Assembly: GCA_044226655.1 (NCBI GenBank) | Contig: JBGAGO010000001.1 | Location: 992,001 to 1,056,000, forward strand | Direction: 5' to 3' | DNA from: JBEVOS01 sp044226655 | Lineage (GTDB): Bacteria > Pseudomonadota > Alphaproteobacteria > Caulobacterales > Aquidulcibacteraceae | DNA length: 64,000 bases | In this document: positions 1-8,126 of the stretch, piece after piece | How positions within the stretch are numbered: the stretch's first letter is position 1 | Layout: each line of letters opens with the position of its first letter | Notes under the pieces: model-generated | What the model was told of the DNA's origin: nothing | The model's database searches: none | What the model saw: only the letters and a program-made list of their open reading frames with translations | Translations under genes and position numbers: made by a program

Positions 1-38
1 GCGCGCAGCGTCTCAGGGCGTTCTTCAAGCATCGTCAT
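1..38 (-). CDS. 5' end of an unidentified gene, truncated by the window edge
   Basis: An ATG at 36-38 on the minus strand opens a frame beginning MTMLEERPETLR that runs off the left edge. A GGAGG ribosome binding site sits 6-7 bases upstream, and a sigma70-like promoter with a palindromic operator lies about 80-120 bases upstream. Only twelve codons are visible, so the product cannot be identified. The start is supported by signals, not by homology. Confidence 0.5.
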   Translation of the reverse strand, partial: MTMLEERPETLR

Positions 39-117
39 GGACGTCCTCCATGGCGCGCATGATTTTGTGACTTGCCTGGCGCGCGCCGCCGGGGCCGCAT
101 TCGGCGCCCGTCACGCT

Positions 118-147
118 AGGTTAGGCGCCGCCGCGACATCGTGTCAA
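118..147 (-). promoter_or_regulatory. sigma70-like promoter for the leftward gene at 38
   Basis: Read on the minus strand, TTGACA (142-147) is followed after 18 bases by TAACCT (118-123). The match is good to a housekeeping -35/-10 pair and it points at the ATG at 38. The -35 element lies inside a perfect palindrome, which suggests repression by occlusion. The promoter is inferred from the motif only. Confidence 0.45.
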
Positions 148-158
148 CACGTGTTGAC
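143..158. promoter_or_regulatory. 16-bp perfect palindrome, probable repressor operator
   Basis: GTCAACAC is followed immediately by GTGTTGAC, a perfect 16-bp dyad. It overlaps the -35 hexamer of the leftward promoter, the classical place for a TetR- or MarR-type repressor to bind. The cognate regulator is unknown; it may be the truncated gene at 38 itself (autoregulation) or another protein. Confidence 0.5.
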
Positions 159-169
159 TTGGGAAAGGC

Positions 170-550
170 TCAGCCCCGGTCGCGCTCCACCGTGATATTG
201 GGCGACACGTTCGGGCCCGAAATCGGCGGCGGGGGCGGCGGAGGTGGGGGCGGATCCTTCGTCAGCCAGACGCGTTTGATGAGGCCCTTGGTTTTTCCGT
301 TCGCGATCTCGTGATCGAAGCTGACGCGCCAGCCATTGTTGAAGCCATCGCGGAGCAGGTCGAGCATGCCTTGGCGGACCGGCTGGCTGCCGTCATTGCG
401 CAGTTTGAAGCCGGAGGCCTCACGATCGGGCATGGTGTCGAGGCGCACGACGACCTCGACCTCCATATTGTCGCCGGGCGGGCCGTAGCGATCACCGACC
501 TCGTTGACGCGAAGCATGGCGACTTTGCCGGTCTTGGTGATGAGGGCCAT
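170..550 (-). CDS. Small protein paralogous to the C-terminal domain of the upstream phosphoesterase, with a polyproline tail
   Basis: This is a 126-residue protein of unknown function. Residues about 4-95 align along their whole length with residues about 693-783 of the PhoD-like protein encoded just upstream. Shared landmarks are TxxGKxxMLR, YGPP, a hydrophobic strand with VxLDxxP, GFxL, and LLRDxF. The C-terminus has ten consecutive prolines followed by a short polar tail. The gene starts 11 bases after the upstream stop, on the same strand, with AGGAG 8 bases before the ATG, so the two form an operon. A likely history is duplication of one domain within the operon. No signal peptide or membrane segment is visible. 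Confidence 0.75.
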   Translation of the reverse strand: MALITKTGKVAMLRVNEVGDRYGPPGDNMEVEVVVRLDTMPDREASGFKLRNDGSQPVRQGMLDLLRDGFNNGWRVSFDHEIANGKTKGLIKRVWLTKDPPPPPPPPPPISGPNVSPNITVERDRG

Positions 551-561
551 GGGCTCGTCTC

Positions 562-2913
562 CTATTCCGTAAGCGCGCTGACGCGCACGATGACGCCGTT
601 CTTTTCGCCGGTGCGCCGATAATCGATCAGCACCGTCCGATCATGGGCGAAGGCGTCGCGCAGCAGAGCGAGGCTGCGGCGGCGCGCGGGCAGGTTTCGA
701 TCGCGCTTCAATTCGAAGCCGAAGGCGCGGCCCGGTTCGCTATCGAGCTGGATGACAATCTCGGTTTCGATGCGATCGGCGGGCGGGCCGTAGCCGCTCT
801 CCGTGGCGCGCAGCATCGTGATCTTGCCGCGCGTGGCGATGATGTCGCCGATCATGTTGCGCATTTTTACCGGCCGGGCGTCGAGATCGAGCTCGAACAT
901 TTCGGTGAGCGCGTCGGCCTGGCCCTCGACCGCGAACTGAATGCGATAGCGCCGGCCCGGGCCGCTCTTCTCGAAGGAGAAGCGGCCGAAATTGCGCTCC
1001 ATCAGCCTGGCATGTTGCTTGGCGACATAATGGCCATCGAGTGGGAAGACGGCGAGTTCGTCGATCGTGTCGAGGATCTTGTCCATCATGTCGCTGTCGA
1101 GCGGGATGGCGGAGATCGGTGAGCTGGTGATCTGGAGCAAGGTTGGATTGTTGCGGTGATCGTGGCCATCGCTCTTGCGGTTGGACATCAGCGAATGGAC
1201 GGCGCCGTAATGATAATCGCCGCACAGCAGGAACACGCCCTTCGGCTTCGGGCCAGGGCGGCCATCGCCCTGAATGTCGTTGGCGATGTCGAAGGCGATA
1301 TCGAGCAGATTGGTGAGATCGGGAAGGTTGTCGTCGTAGGTCCATGCATCGCGGATATCGGGTTCCGTGATGGTGTCTTCGTAATAGGAGAGCAGCGGTT
1401 CGGCGCCGACGAGACCCAAGGCGGCGAGCGTACTGCCTGCGCCTAGGGCGCCGTAGGCCGCGCCCGGCGGGCCCGCGACGAGGAGGCCGACCAAGCCTCC
1501 GACAATCATGCCCGCGAGGCCGCCCGCTGTCGCGCCCAACGCTGGCGCAAGCTCATGCGCGAGCTTCTGCATCGCCGCGATCGGCAGCATGGCGGGCGGC
1601 ACCGGCACGACGAGGAAGACCAGATCGGAGTCCAGCACCTCGCTTGAGCGCGCCCATTGGCGCAGGCGCTGCACCTGGGCTTGGCCCAGCACGGGATGGT
1701 TCGGGTCCCAGCCGCGGCCGGTGCGATTGTCGGTGACGTAGAAACACGCCGCCCCCCGCTTGAAGTGATAGTCGAGATGCGGCGGGTTCGCGCCGCCCGG
1801 ATTGTGCGCTTGCTGGAAGATATCGTAGGCGCGCAACGCGGCGGCTTCGCGCGCGAGATAGTCGGCGTCGTTGGCGTGCTTGTCGCGGTCGAGGCCCCAA
1901 TCATCGACCACGTCGTGATCGTCGAGCATCATGTAGACAGGGCGCGTGCGCATCGCGTTGCGCATGGGCTGATAGGCGAATTGCTGATTGTAACGCTGCT
2001 CGTAGACGATCGGCCAATCGGGGTGTTCCTTGCCGTCGGCGCCGATGCGCGTGGCGGGAAACATTTTGGGCGCGCTGTCGCCGTAGATCTGATCGCCCAG
2101 CAGGATGAGCATGTCCTGCTCGGTCCGGCGCGACAGCACGGCCCAGCGATTGAGCGCCGTATCATTGCTGGGCTGGTGGCAGGACGCGAATTCGATCGTC
2201 ATCTTCGTCGGATTGGCGGCGATCGTGCGCACGCGGCCCTGGGTGACGAGATTGGTTTCGCCTGACGGCGCGCGCCGCCACAGGATGTAGCCGTAATTCG
2301 TCGCCGGCGAGAGGCCGAGAAACGTGGTCACGCACGTCATGGCGCGCGCGGGATCGAATTGGATCGGATGAATGAGCGGCGCCGCGTTCGGCTGGCCGAT
2401 CGGGCGCAGCTCGCAGGTGTAGACATCGCCGGCGCGCGGCGGAAAGTGGAGTTGGAACCAGAGCGTGGTGTGCGCGCTCGACGTGTCGCCGACGATCGAG
2501 GTCGCCAAATCGATCACCAGGCCCTTATCGATCGTGTCGTCCTTGCTCAGGAAGCCGATCGGCGGCGTCCAGCCCAGATCGGCGCCGAGCACCTCGGCGC
2601 GCAGCGCGTAATCGAATACGACGGTCATCGCCGTCAGCTGGCCTTGCACCTGCGCCATGGCCTGCACGATCGCGTCCTCAAGCGCGACCTGGATCGCAGC
2701 GCGGCCATGCGCATCGGTGACGCCCGATCCGCCGACGATGATGGCGAGACTATCGTCGCGCTTGGGCACGTCCGGATTTGGCTTGCCTGTCGTGGAATTG
2801 ATGCCGCCAAAGCCGGGAAAGGTCGGCACAACGCGCACCCGCGCTTCGATCGGCACATTCGCCTGCGGCAGCGCATCCAGGAATTCGAACATCTGTATGC
2901 GAAGCGTCAGCAC
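562..2913 (-). CDS. PhoD-like metallophosphoesterase
   Basis: This is a 783-residue protein with the metal-binding blocks of the PhoD/alkaline phosphatase D superfamily: GDQIYGD at about 273-279, DDHDVVDDW at 331-339 and GDYHYGAVH at 565-573. Such enzymes hydrolyse phosphate mono- or diesters with Fe/Ca or similar metals. Residues 1-240 look like a beta-rich N-terminal region, and 693-783 is a separate domain also encoded alone by the downstream gene. A glycine/alanine-rich hydrophobic stretch (about 455-510) interrupts the catalytic region. No twin-arginine or Sec signal is visible, unlike classical secreted PhoD. The start is a GTG with AGGGGG about 7 bases upstream. The substrate is unknown. 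Confidence 0.8.
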   Translation of the reverse strand: MLTLRIQMFEFLDALPQANVPIEARVRVVPTFPGFGGINSTTGKPNPDVPKRDDSLAIIVGGSGVTDAHGRAAIQVALEDAIVQAMAQVQGQLTAMTVVFDYALRAEVLGADLGWTPPIGFLSKDDTIDKGLVIDLATSIVGDTSSAHTTLWFQLHFPPRAGDVYTCELRPIGQPNAAPLIHPIQFDPARAMTCVTTFLGLSPATNYGYILWRRAPSGETNLVTQGRVRTIAANPTKMTIEFASCHQPSNDTALNRWAVLSRRTEQDMLILLGDQIYGDSAPKMFPATRIGADGKEHPDWPIVYEQRYNQQFAYQPMRNAMRTRPVYMMLDDHDVVDDWGLDRDKHANDADYLAREAAALRAYDIFQQAHNPGGANPPHLDYHFKRGAACFYVTDNRTGRGWDPNHPVLGQAQVQRLRQWARSSEVLDSDLVFLVVPVPPAMLPIAAMQKLAHELAPALGATAGGLAGMIVGGLVGLLVAGPPGAAYGALGAGSTLAALGLVGAEPLLSYYEDTITEPDIRDAWTYDDNLPDLTNLLDIAFDIANDIQGDGRPGPKPKGVFLLCGDYHYGAVHSLMSNRKSDGHDHRNNPTLLQITSSPISAIPLDSDMMDKILDTIDELAVFPLDGHYVAKQHARLMERNFGRFSFEKSGPGRRYRIQFAVEGQADALTEMFELDLDARPVKMRNMIGDIIATRGKITMLRATESGYGPPADRIETEIVIQLDSEPGRAFGFELKRDRNLPARRRSLALLRDAFAHDRTVLIDYRRTGEKNGVIVRVSALTE

Positions 2914-2974
2914 GCGCGGCCCCCTCGTTCAGCCCGACTTTCCCCGCCTTCTGCGGGCGCGTCTGCGCCGCGCG

Positions 2975-3946
2975 TCACACCATCCGCGCCAGCCTGCCTT
3001 TGATGATCTCTTCGGCGCCGGAAACGATGCGTTCGATCAGCTCTTTGCAGGTCGGCACGTCGTAGATGAGGCCGGCGACCATGCCGCAGGACCAGGCGCC
3101 GGCGTCCATCTCGCCGTCCTTCATGATGCGCGGATAGACGCCGCCGACCTCGGCGATGATGTCCTCGAATTTGAGATTGGGGCCGAGCTCCTTTTCCTTC
3201 TGCAGGAGGCGTTCGACGGCGGCGTTGGTGAGCACGCGCTCGGTGTTACGCAGCGGGCGCATGACGAGGCGGGTGTCGAGCTCGCTGGCGGCGACCAGCG
3301 CCTGCTTCACATGCTCATGCACGGGCGCTTCCTTGGTGGCGATGAAGCGCGTGCCCATGTTGATGCCTTCCGCGCCCATGGAGAGCGCGGCCACGAGCGA
3401 GCGCGCATCGGCCATGCCGCCGGAGGCGACGAAGGGAATTTTCAGCGTATCGGCTGCGCGCGGCAGCAGGATGAAATTCGGCACATCGTCTTCGCCGGGA
3501 TGGCCGCCGCATTCGAAGCCATCGACGCTCACCGCATCGCAGCCGATTTGCTCGGCCTTCAGCGAATGGCGCACGCTGGTGCACTTATGGATGACCTTGA
3601 TCCCGTTCTCCTTGAGCGCGGGCAGCCATTTCGCGGGATTGTTGCCGGCGGTTTCGACGATCTTCACGCCGCCCTTGATGATGGCGTCGACATAGCCCGG
3701 ATAATCCGGCGGATAGATCGAGGGCAGGAACGTGAGGTTCACGCCGAAGGGCTTGGATGTCATGTCGCGGCAGCGCGCGATTTCCTTGGCGAGGTCGGCC
3801 GGCGTGCGCTGCGTGAGGCCGGTGATGATGCCGAGGCCGCCCGCGTTCGAGACCGCCGCCGCCATTTCCGCAAAGCCGACATAGTGCATCCCGCCTTGCA
3901 GGATGGGGTGTTCGATGCCGAACATTTCGGTGATCTTGGTTTTCAT
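2975..3946 (-). CDS. Nitronate monooxygenase / 2-nitropropane dioxygenase family FMN enzyme
   Basis: This 323-residue TIM-barrel flavoprotein oxidises alkyl nitronates in characterised relatives; several family members are instead NADH:quinone or enoyl-type reductases. Diagnostic stretches are the N-terminal HPILQGGM, SNAGGLG, the phosphate-binding VASGGMADARS and ALSMGAEGINMGTRF, and SVDGFECGGHPGE. The ATG at 3946 is preferred over an in-frame upstream start because GGGAG lies about 8 bases before it and family proteins begin near this methionine. It is followed on the same strand by the PhoD-like gene after 61 bases. Confidence 0.88.
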   Translation of the reverse strand: MKTKITEMFGIEHPILQGGMHYVGFAEMAAAVSNAGGLGIITGLTQRTPADLAKEIARCRDMTSKPFGVNLTFLPSIYPPDYPGYVDAIIKGGVKIVETAGNNPAKWLPALKENGIKVIHKCTSVRHSLKAEQIGCDAVSVDGFECGGHPGEDDVPNFILLPRAADTLKIPFVASGGMADARSLVAALSMGAEGINMGTRFIATKEAPVHEHVKQALVAASELDTRLVMRPLRNTERVLTNAAVERLLQKEKELGPNLKFEDIIAEVGGVYPRIMKDGEMDAGAWSCGMVAGLIYDVPTCKELIERIVSGAEEIIKGRLARMV

Positions 3947-4004
3947 GCGCGTCGCTCCCGATCTTTCGGGGCGATGCTGCGACAACGCCCCGCGGCGCGC
4001 AAGC

Positions 4005-5210
4005 TCAGACGCGCGCGCTGACGCCGGGCGGGGGCCCGAGTATTTCCAGCCGCGCGATCACATTGCCCACGCTCGGATGCATCGCCAGGTAATGGATGCG
4101 CACGGGCAGGCCCGACCGGATCGGTCCGCCGCGCAGCGCCTCTTTGGAGAAGCCGCCGGTGATGACATTGTGGGCGTAGGCGAAGTGCTCGCCGCCGACC
4201 ATAAAGCTTTCCGGCGGGTCGCCGCGCTTGGCGTCGCGGGCGCGCGGCAAGAAGCTCTCGACCGGGCCTTCGACGATCCGGCCCGCGCCATTGGTGAGCG
4301 AGGCGATGAGCTGACGGCGATAGCTCATGATCGTGTACGCGCCCACGAAGACGAAGACGCCGATAAAGCCGAGCCAGAGCAGGCCGAACCAGAACCCTTC
4401 GGGCGTGAAGAGCGCGAACAGGCCAAACAGGATGAAGACGCCGATGACCAGAAAGAATTGCCAACCCGGCAGCGGCGCACGCGCGACATCGAAGGCGATT
4501 CCTAGCGGCGGCGGCGTCATCGCCTCCCAGATGTTCGGCCTCGGTCTTCGATAGGCGCGCCAGAGCACCTCGCCGATATCGACGGCGACCTTGTAGAGCG
4601 CCAGCACAATGAAAAGGCGGGCGGAGAAGACGTGATCGAGCACCAGGCCGGCGCCGATGATGATGACAAGATGCAGCACCACGACGCGCGCGTAGGGCTC
4701 GCCCATGAGCCGATTAAGCGAGACGGTCTTGGCTTCGCCCGAGCGGACGAATTCCACGAGCTGAAACGCCTGCCAGCCGATGATGGAGACAATGCCGGGC
4801 ACGTAGCCGCTCAGGATCGCGAGCGCGTTCGACCAGGCTTGCGGCGGATCGACGGCATAGGAGCCATCCGCGTCCGGGGCTGGTCCGTTCGGGCCCATGA
4901 GCATCACGAGCAAGACGGAGAAGAAGCCGTGCGCGGCGGTGAAGCCGCCATAATGGATGGCGAAAAAGACGCCCTGGCCGATGGCGTTCAGCGCCTTGCC
5001 CTGCTGCGCACGGCCGACCAGCCCCATCATGACCAGCTGGCGCACGCCGATCACCGCGTTCTCGAACGAGAACAGCAAGAGCAGGCCGAGCGGATTCCAG
5101 CCCCAGACCCAGACGCCCAGAACCGGGATCGCGCCGCAAATGATCGCGGCGATGGCGTCGCGCACCCAAAAGCTGCGCTCTTCATCAGGCCGTTCTACTA
5201 TTTCACTCAC
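4005..5210 (-). CDS. Multi-spanning membrane protein, DUF6498-like
   Basis: This protein of about 401 residues has several hydrophobic segments: near residues 15-50 (AAIICGAIPVLGVWVWG...), around 75-105, 125-150, 175-215 and a pair near 260-305. A soluble C-terminal tail of about 90 residues carries an HFAYAHN motif. The family has no assigned function. A GTG at 5210 is preferred because GGGAG lies 5 bases upstream; another GTG at 5222 is possible. It is divergent from the aminotransferase at 5273. The DUF assignment rests on overall pattern and is less certain than the membrane call. Confidence 0.7.
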   Translation of the reverse strand: MSEIVERPDEERSFWVRDAIAAIICGAIPVLGVWVWGWNPLGLLLLFSFENAVIGVRQLVMMGLVGRAQQGKALNAIGQGVFFAIHYGGFTAAHGFFSVLLVMLMGPNGPAPDADGSYAVDPPQAWSNALAILSGYVPGIVSIIGWQAFQLVEFVRSGEAKTVSLNRLMGEPYARVVVLHLVIIIGAGLVLDHVFSARLFIVLALYKVAVDIGEVLWRAYRRPRPNIWEAMTPPPLGIAFDVARAPLPGWQFFLVIGVFILFGLFALFTPEGFWFGLLWLGFIGVFVFVGAYTIMSYRRQLIASLTNGAGRIVEGPVESFLPRARDAKRGDPPESFMVGGEHFAYAHNVITGGFSKEALRGGPIRSGLPVRIHYLAMHPSVGNVIARLEILGPPPGVSARV

Positions 5211-5272
5211 GCCCGCTCCCACCCCGTGCGTTCGCCCGCGTGCGACGTTAGGATGGATGTGGAGGCGCCGCC

Positions 5273-6541
5273 ATGACGAATTCGAAAGATCGAGAGCTGA
5301 GAGAGCGCGCCGCTGCGGTCATCCCCGGCGGCATGTACGGGCACCAGGCGGTGGGGCTGTTGCCCGACGATTACCCCCAATTCTTCTCGCGCGGAAAAGG
5401 CGCGCATCTTTGGGATGCGGACGGACGCAAATATCTCGATCTGATGTGCGCCTATGGGCCGAACCTGTTCGGCTATGGGCATGAGGGGATCGATGGCGCG
5501 TTCATTGCGCAATTGAAGCAGGGCGACGCGCTGACCGGGCCGACGGCGCTGATGGTGGAGCTGGCGGAGCGCTTCGTGGCGCTGGTGAGCCATGCCTCCT
5601 GGGCGATGTTCTGCAAGAACGGCACGGACGCGACCTCGATGGCGATGGTGATTGCGCGCGCACATGCGGGCAAGAAGACGATCGTGCGGGCCAAGGGCGC
5701 CTATCATGGCGCGGCGCCCTGGTGCACGCCGCGCCCCGCCGGGATCACGCCGGAAGATCGGCTGAACCAGATTTTCTATACCTATAACGATGTGGCGAGC
5801 CTCGACGCCGCCGTCGCCGAAGCGGGCGATGATCTCGCCGCTATTTTCGCGGCGCCCTTCAAGCACGATGCGTTCGTCGATCAGAAGGCGCCGGAGCTGG
5901 CCTATGCCAAGCGCGCGCGCGACTTGTGCGATCAGCATGGCGCGCTGTTGGTGGTCGATGATGTGCGCGCGGGCCTGCGTGTGGCGCGCGATTGCTCCTG
6001 GGCGAACATCGGCGTCCAGCCGGATTTGTCGACCTGGGGCAAATGCATCGCCAACGGGCATGCGCTGTCGGCGCTGCTGGGCTCGGAAAAGGCGCGCGCG
6101 GCGGCGGCGAAGATTTACGTCACAGGTTCGTTCTGGTTCCAGGCCTCGCCGATGGCGGCGGCGATCGAAACGCTGCGGCTGGTGAAGGAGACGGATTATC
6201 TCGAACGCATCGAGGGCCTGGGCCAAACGTTGCGCGATGGCTTGAGCGAACGCGCGGAGGCGGCGGGCTTCGGTTTCCGGCAGACGGGGCCGGTGACGAT
6301 GCCGCTCTTCCTGTTCGATGACGATCCCGATCTGCGTAAGGGTTTCGCCTGGTCGTCCGCGATGCTGGCGCGCGGCCAATATGTGCACCCCTGGCACAAC
6401 ATGTTCCTGTGCGCGGCCATGACGGAGGCCGATATCGCGGCCTTCCTCGATGCGGCGGAAGAGAGCTTCAAGTTGTTGAAGGAGCGCGCGCCGAAGCTGG
6501 AGCCGGTGGAGAAGCTGGCCTTTCTGACGGCGGCGCATTGA
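5273..6541 (+). CDS. Class III PLP-dependent aminotransferase, glutamate-1-semialdehyde aminomutase-like
   Basis: This is a 422-residue fold-type I PLP enzyme. The phosphate-binding segment FCKNGTDATSMA (about 113-124), the cofactor-ring aspartate in VVDDVRAG (D229) and the Schiff-base lysine in STWGKCIANG (K257) are present. The N-terminus (VIPGGMYGHQ) and spacing resemble HemL, but the gene stands alone beside unrelated genes and the family includes many omega-aminotransferases, so the substrate cannot be set. GGAGG lies 8 bases before the ATG. Confidence 0.82.
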   Translation: MTNSKDRELRERAAAVIPGGMYGHQAVGLLPDDYPQFFSRGKGAHLWDADGRKYLDLMCAYGPNLFGYGHEGIDGAFIAQLKQGDALTGPTALMVELAERFVALVSHASWAMFCKNGTDATSMAMVIARAHAGKKTIVRAKGAYHGAAPWCTPRPAGITPEDRLNQIFYTYNDVASLDAAVAEAGDDLAAIFAAPFKHDAFVDQKAPELAYAKRARDLCDQHGALLVVDDVRAGLRVARDCSWANIGVQPDLSTWGKCIANGHALSALLGSEKARAAAAKIYVTGSFWFQASPMAAAIETLRLVKETDYLERIEGLGQTLRDGLSERAEAAGFGFRQTGPVTMPLFLFDDDPDLRKGFAWSSAMLARGQYVHPWHNMFLCAAMTEADIAAFLDAAEESFKLLKERAPKLEPVEKLAFLTAAH

Positions 6542-6587
6542 CAAGGTCGCGCAAATTGGAGGTTGCCGTAGGAGTCTGTAGCGTCGG

Positions 6588-7163
6588 ATGAATTGGACTA
6601 GCTCGGATACGATCGCACTAGGCGCGGTTGCGATTTCGTTGCTGTCGCTTTGTGTGGCCCTTTGGCAGGGCTGGTTGGCGCGAGACACGGCTAGGAGGCA
6701 GCTTCGTGCATATCTCGTCGTCGAGCCTCGCGCGGTGGCGATGCGTGAAAATGGAAAGTTCGCCTACCAACTTTCGATCGTGAATAAGGGGCAGACTCCA
6801 GCGCACCACGTCAAATTGCGAGGCACGTGCGAGGTCTCTCGAGTCGCCTCTAATTTTGTTGTGCCTCCCGATTTGCATCTGCTCAAGTTAGAGCAAAAGG
6901 ACACGCAACAAGTGGGCGCTGTAGTGAGCGCAGAAATCGCGCTCCATATCGAAATTGACGATCGGAACTTCTGCATCGATTTGGATGGGGATGAGTTCGT
7001 CTTTCGAGGCGAGCCAGGTCAGTTCTTGTTCATCCATGGATACGTGACCTATCGAGATATATTTGGCGTTCGTCGAGTCACGTGGTTCATGTTTCAGGTC
7101 GCGGAGCATGACGGCCTATTGAATTTTGGACACGCGTTTCCCTTCGGAAATCATGCTATCTAG
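6588..7163 (+). CDS. Hypothetical protein with one N-terminal membrane anchor
   Basis: This 191-residue protein has one hydrophobic helix at about 8-28 (IALGAVAISLLSLCVALW), then a soluble beta-rich domain with a NKGQTPAHHVKL turn typical of small anchored proteins of unknown function. The base composition is visibly more AT-rich than the neighbours and codon choice is less GC-biased, so recent acquisition is likely. Its TAG stop (7161-7163) is inside the stem of a hairpin that also holds the phhA start codon, so its translation could affect phhA expression. I do not recognise a specific function. Confidence 0.65.
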   Translation: MNWTSSDTIALGAVAISLLSLCVALWQGWLARDTARRQLRAYLVVEPRAVAMRENGKFAYQLSIVNKGQTPAHHVKLRGTCEVSRVASNFVVPPDLHLLKLEQKDTQQVGAVVSAEIALHIEIDDRNFCIDLDGDEFVFRGEPGQFLFIHGYVTYRDIFGVRRVTWFMFQVAEHDGLLNFGHAFPFGNHAI

Positions 7164-7192
7164 GTGCGTGTTGAACGGGCCTAGGTAGCATG
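7152..7192 (+). promoter_or_regulatory. 13-bp inverted repeat sequestering the phhA start codon
   Basis: CATGCTATCTAGG (7152-7164) pairs with CCTAGGTAGCATG (7180-7192). In RNA all 13 positions pair, one as G-U, around a 15-base loop. The 3' arm holds the purine-rich AGGT before phhA and the phhA AUG (7190-7192). The 5' arm holds the UAG of the preceding gene. A ribosome ending at that UAG would melt the stem, so this looks like a translational-coupling switch. A DNA operator dyad is the alternative. Confidence 0.6.
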
Positions 7193-8104
7193 GATTTCTC
7201 CCGCATTCCCGATCTGCCGTCGGACGTGTTCACGGCGCCCTTGAAAAAGCCCGCCCATGTCGGAGCCGATTGGCTGGAGCCGGCGCAGCACAGCTATTCG
7301 ACCGATGAGGATGGCGTTTGGAACGCGCTCTACGCGCGGCAGATGAAGTTGCTGCCCGGCCGCGCCTGCGATCAGTTTCTGCGCGGGCTGGAGAAGCTCG
7401 ATCTTGGCCGTGGCGGCGTGCCTGAGTTTGGCAGGCTGAGCCGGGAACTATCGGCCATCACTGGCTGGACGGTCGTTCCCGTGCCGATGCTGATTCCGGA
7501 CCACGTGTTCTTCTATCACCTCGCTAATCGGCGGTTTCCTGCCGGCAATTTCATCCGCGCGCGCGATCAGCTGGATTACATCCAAGAGCCGGATGTCTTT
7601 CACGACGTGTTCGGCCATGTGCCTATGCTCACCGATCCGACCTTCGCGGACTACATGGAGGAATATGGCCGTGCGGGCTGGAAGGCGCTCAAATTCAATC
7701 GGCTCAAGGCGCTCGGCGCACTCTATTGGTATACGGTGGAATTCGGCCTGATCGACACGCCGCAGGGCTTACGCATTTACGGCTCGGGCGTCGTCTCATC
7801 GGCCGAAGAGAGCGTGTTCGCGCTCGAAGCCGCATCGCCGAACCGCATCCATCTCAACGTCGATCGCGTGATGCGCACCGATTACGTGATCTCCGATCTG
7901 CAGCAGAGCTATTTCGTGATCGACAGTTTCGATCAGCTGATCCACGAAACGGTCGATCGCCCGTTCGACATGATCTACGCCGCGCTGCAGCCCGGCTTCC
8001 AATACGCGACGTCCGCCGTGCTCGAAACCGATCGCGTCTATCAGCGTGGCACGCAGGAATATGCGCTGCGTGGCGGGCGGGGAAGCGGGGCGAAGGCGGT
8101 TTAG
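7190..8104 (+). CDS. phhA: Phenylalanine 4-monooxygenase
   Basis: This 304-residue enzyme hydroxylates phenylalanine to tyrosine using tetrahydropterin, non-haem iron and O2. The iron ligands are visible as H138 and H143 in FHDVFGHVP and E184 in YWYTVEFGLI. The length fits the bacterial single-domain form without the mammalian regulatory ACT domain. It feeds tyrosine towards the hpd-maiA-FAH operon encoded convergently at 8450-12499. Its start codon lies in a strong predicted RNA hairpin, so expression is probably controlled at translation or through an operator there. Confidence 0.95.
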   Translation: MDFSRIPDLPSDVFTAPLKKPAHVGADWLEPAQHSYSTDEDGVWNALYARQMKLLPGRACDQFLRGLEKLDLGRGGVPEFGRLSRELSAITGWTVVPVPMLIPDHVFFYHLANRRFPAGNFIRARDQLDYIQEPDVFHDVFGHVPMLTDPTFADYMEEYGRAGWKALKFNRLKALGALYWYTVEFGLIDTPQGLRIYGSGVVSSAEESVFALEAASPNRIHLNVDRVMRTDYVISDLQQSYFVIDSFDQLIHETVDRPFDMIYAALQPGFQYATSAVLETDRVYQRGTQEYALRGGRGSGAKAV

Positions 8105-8126
8105 GCTGAAGGTTGAGGGGGAATAT

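Noticed and set aside
6538..6543. TTGACA after the aminotransferase considered as a promoter -35 box
   Set aside because: No acceptable -10 hexamer lies 16-19 bases downstream towards the 6588 gene.
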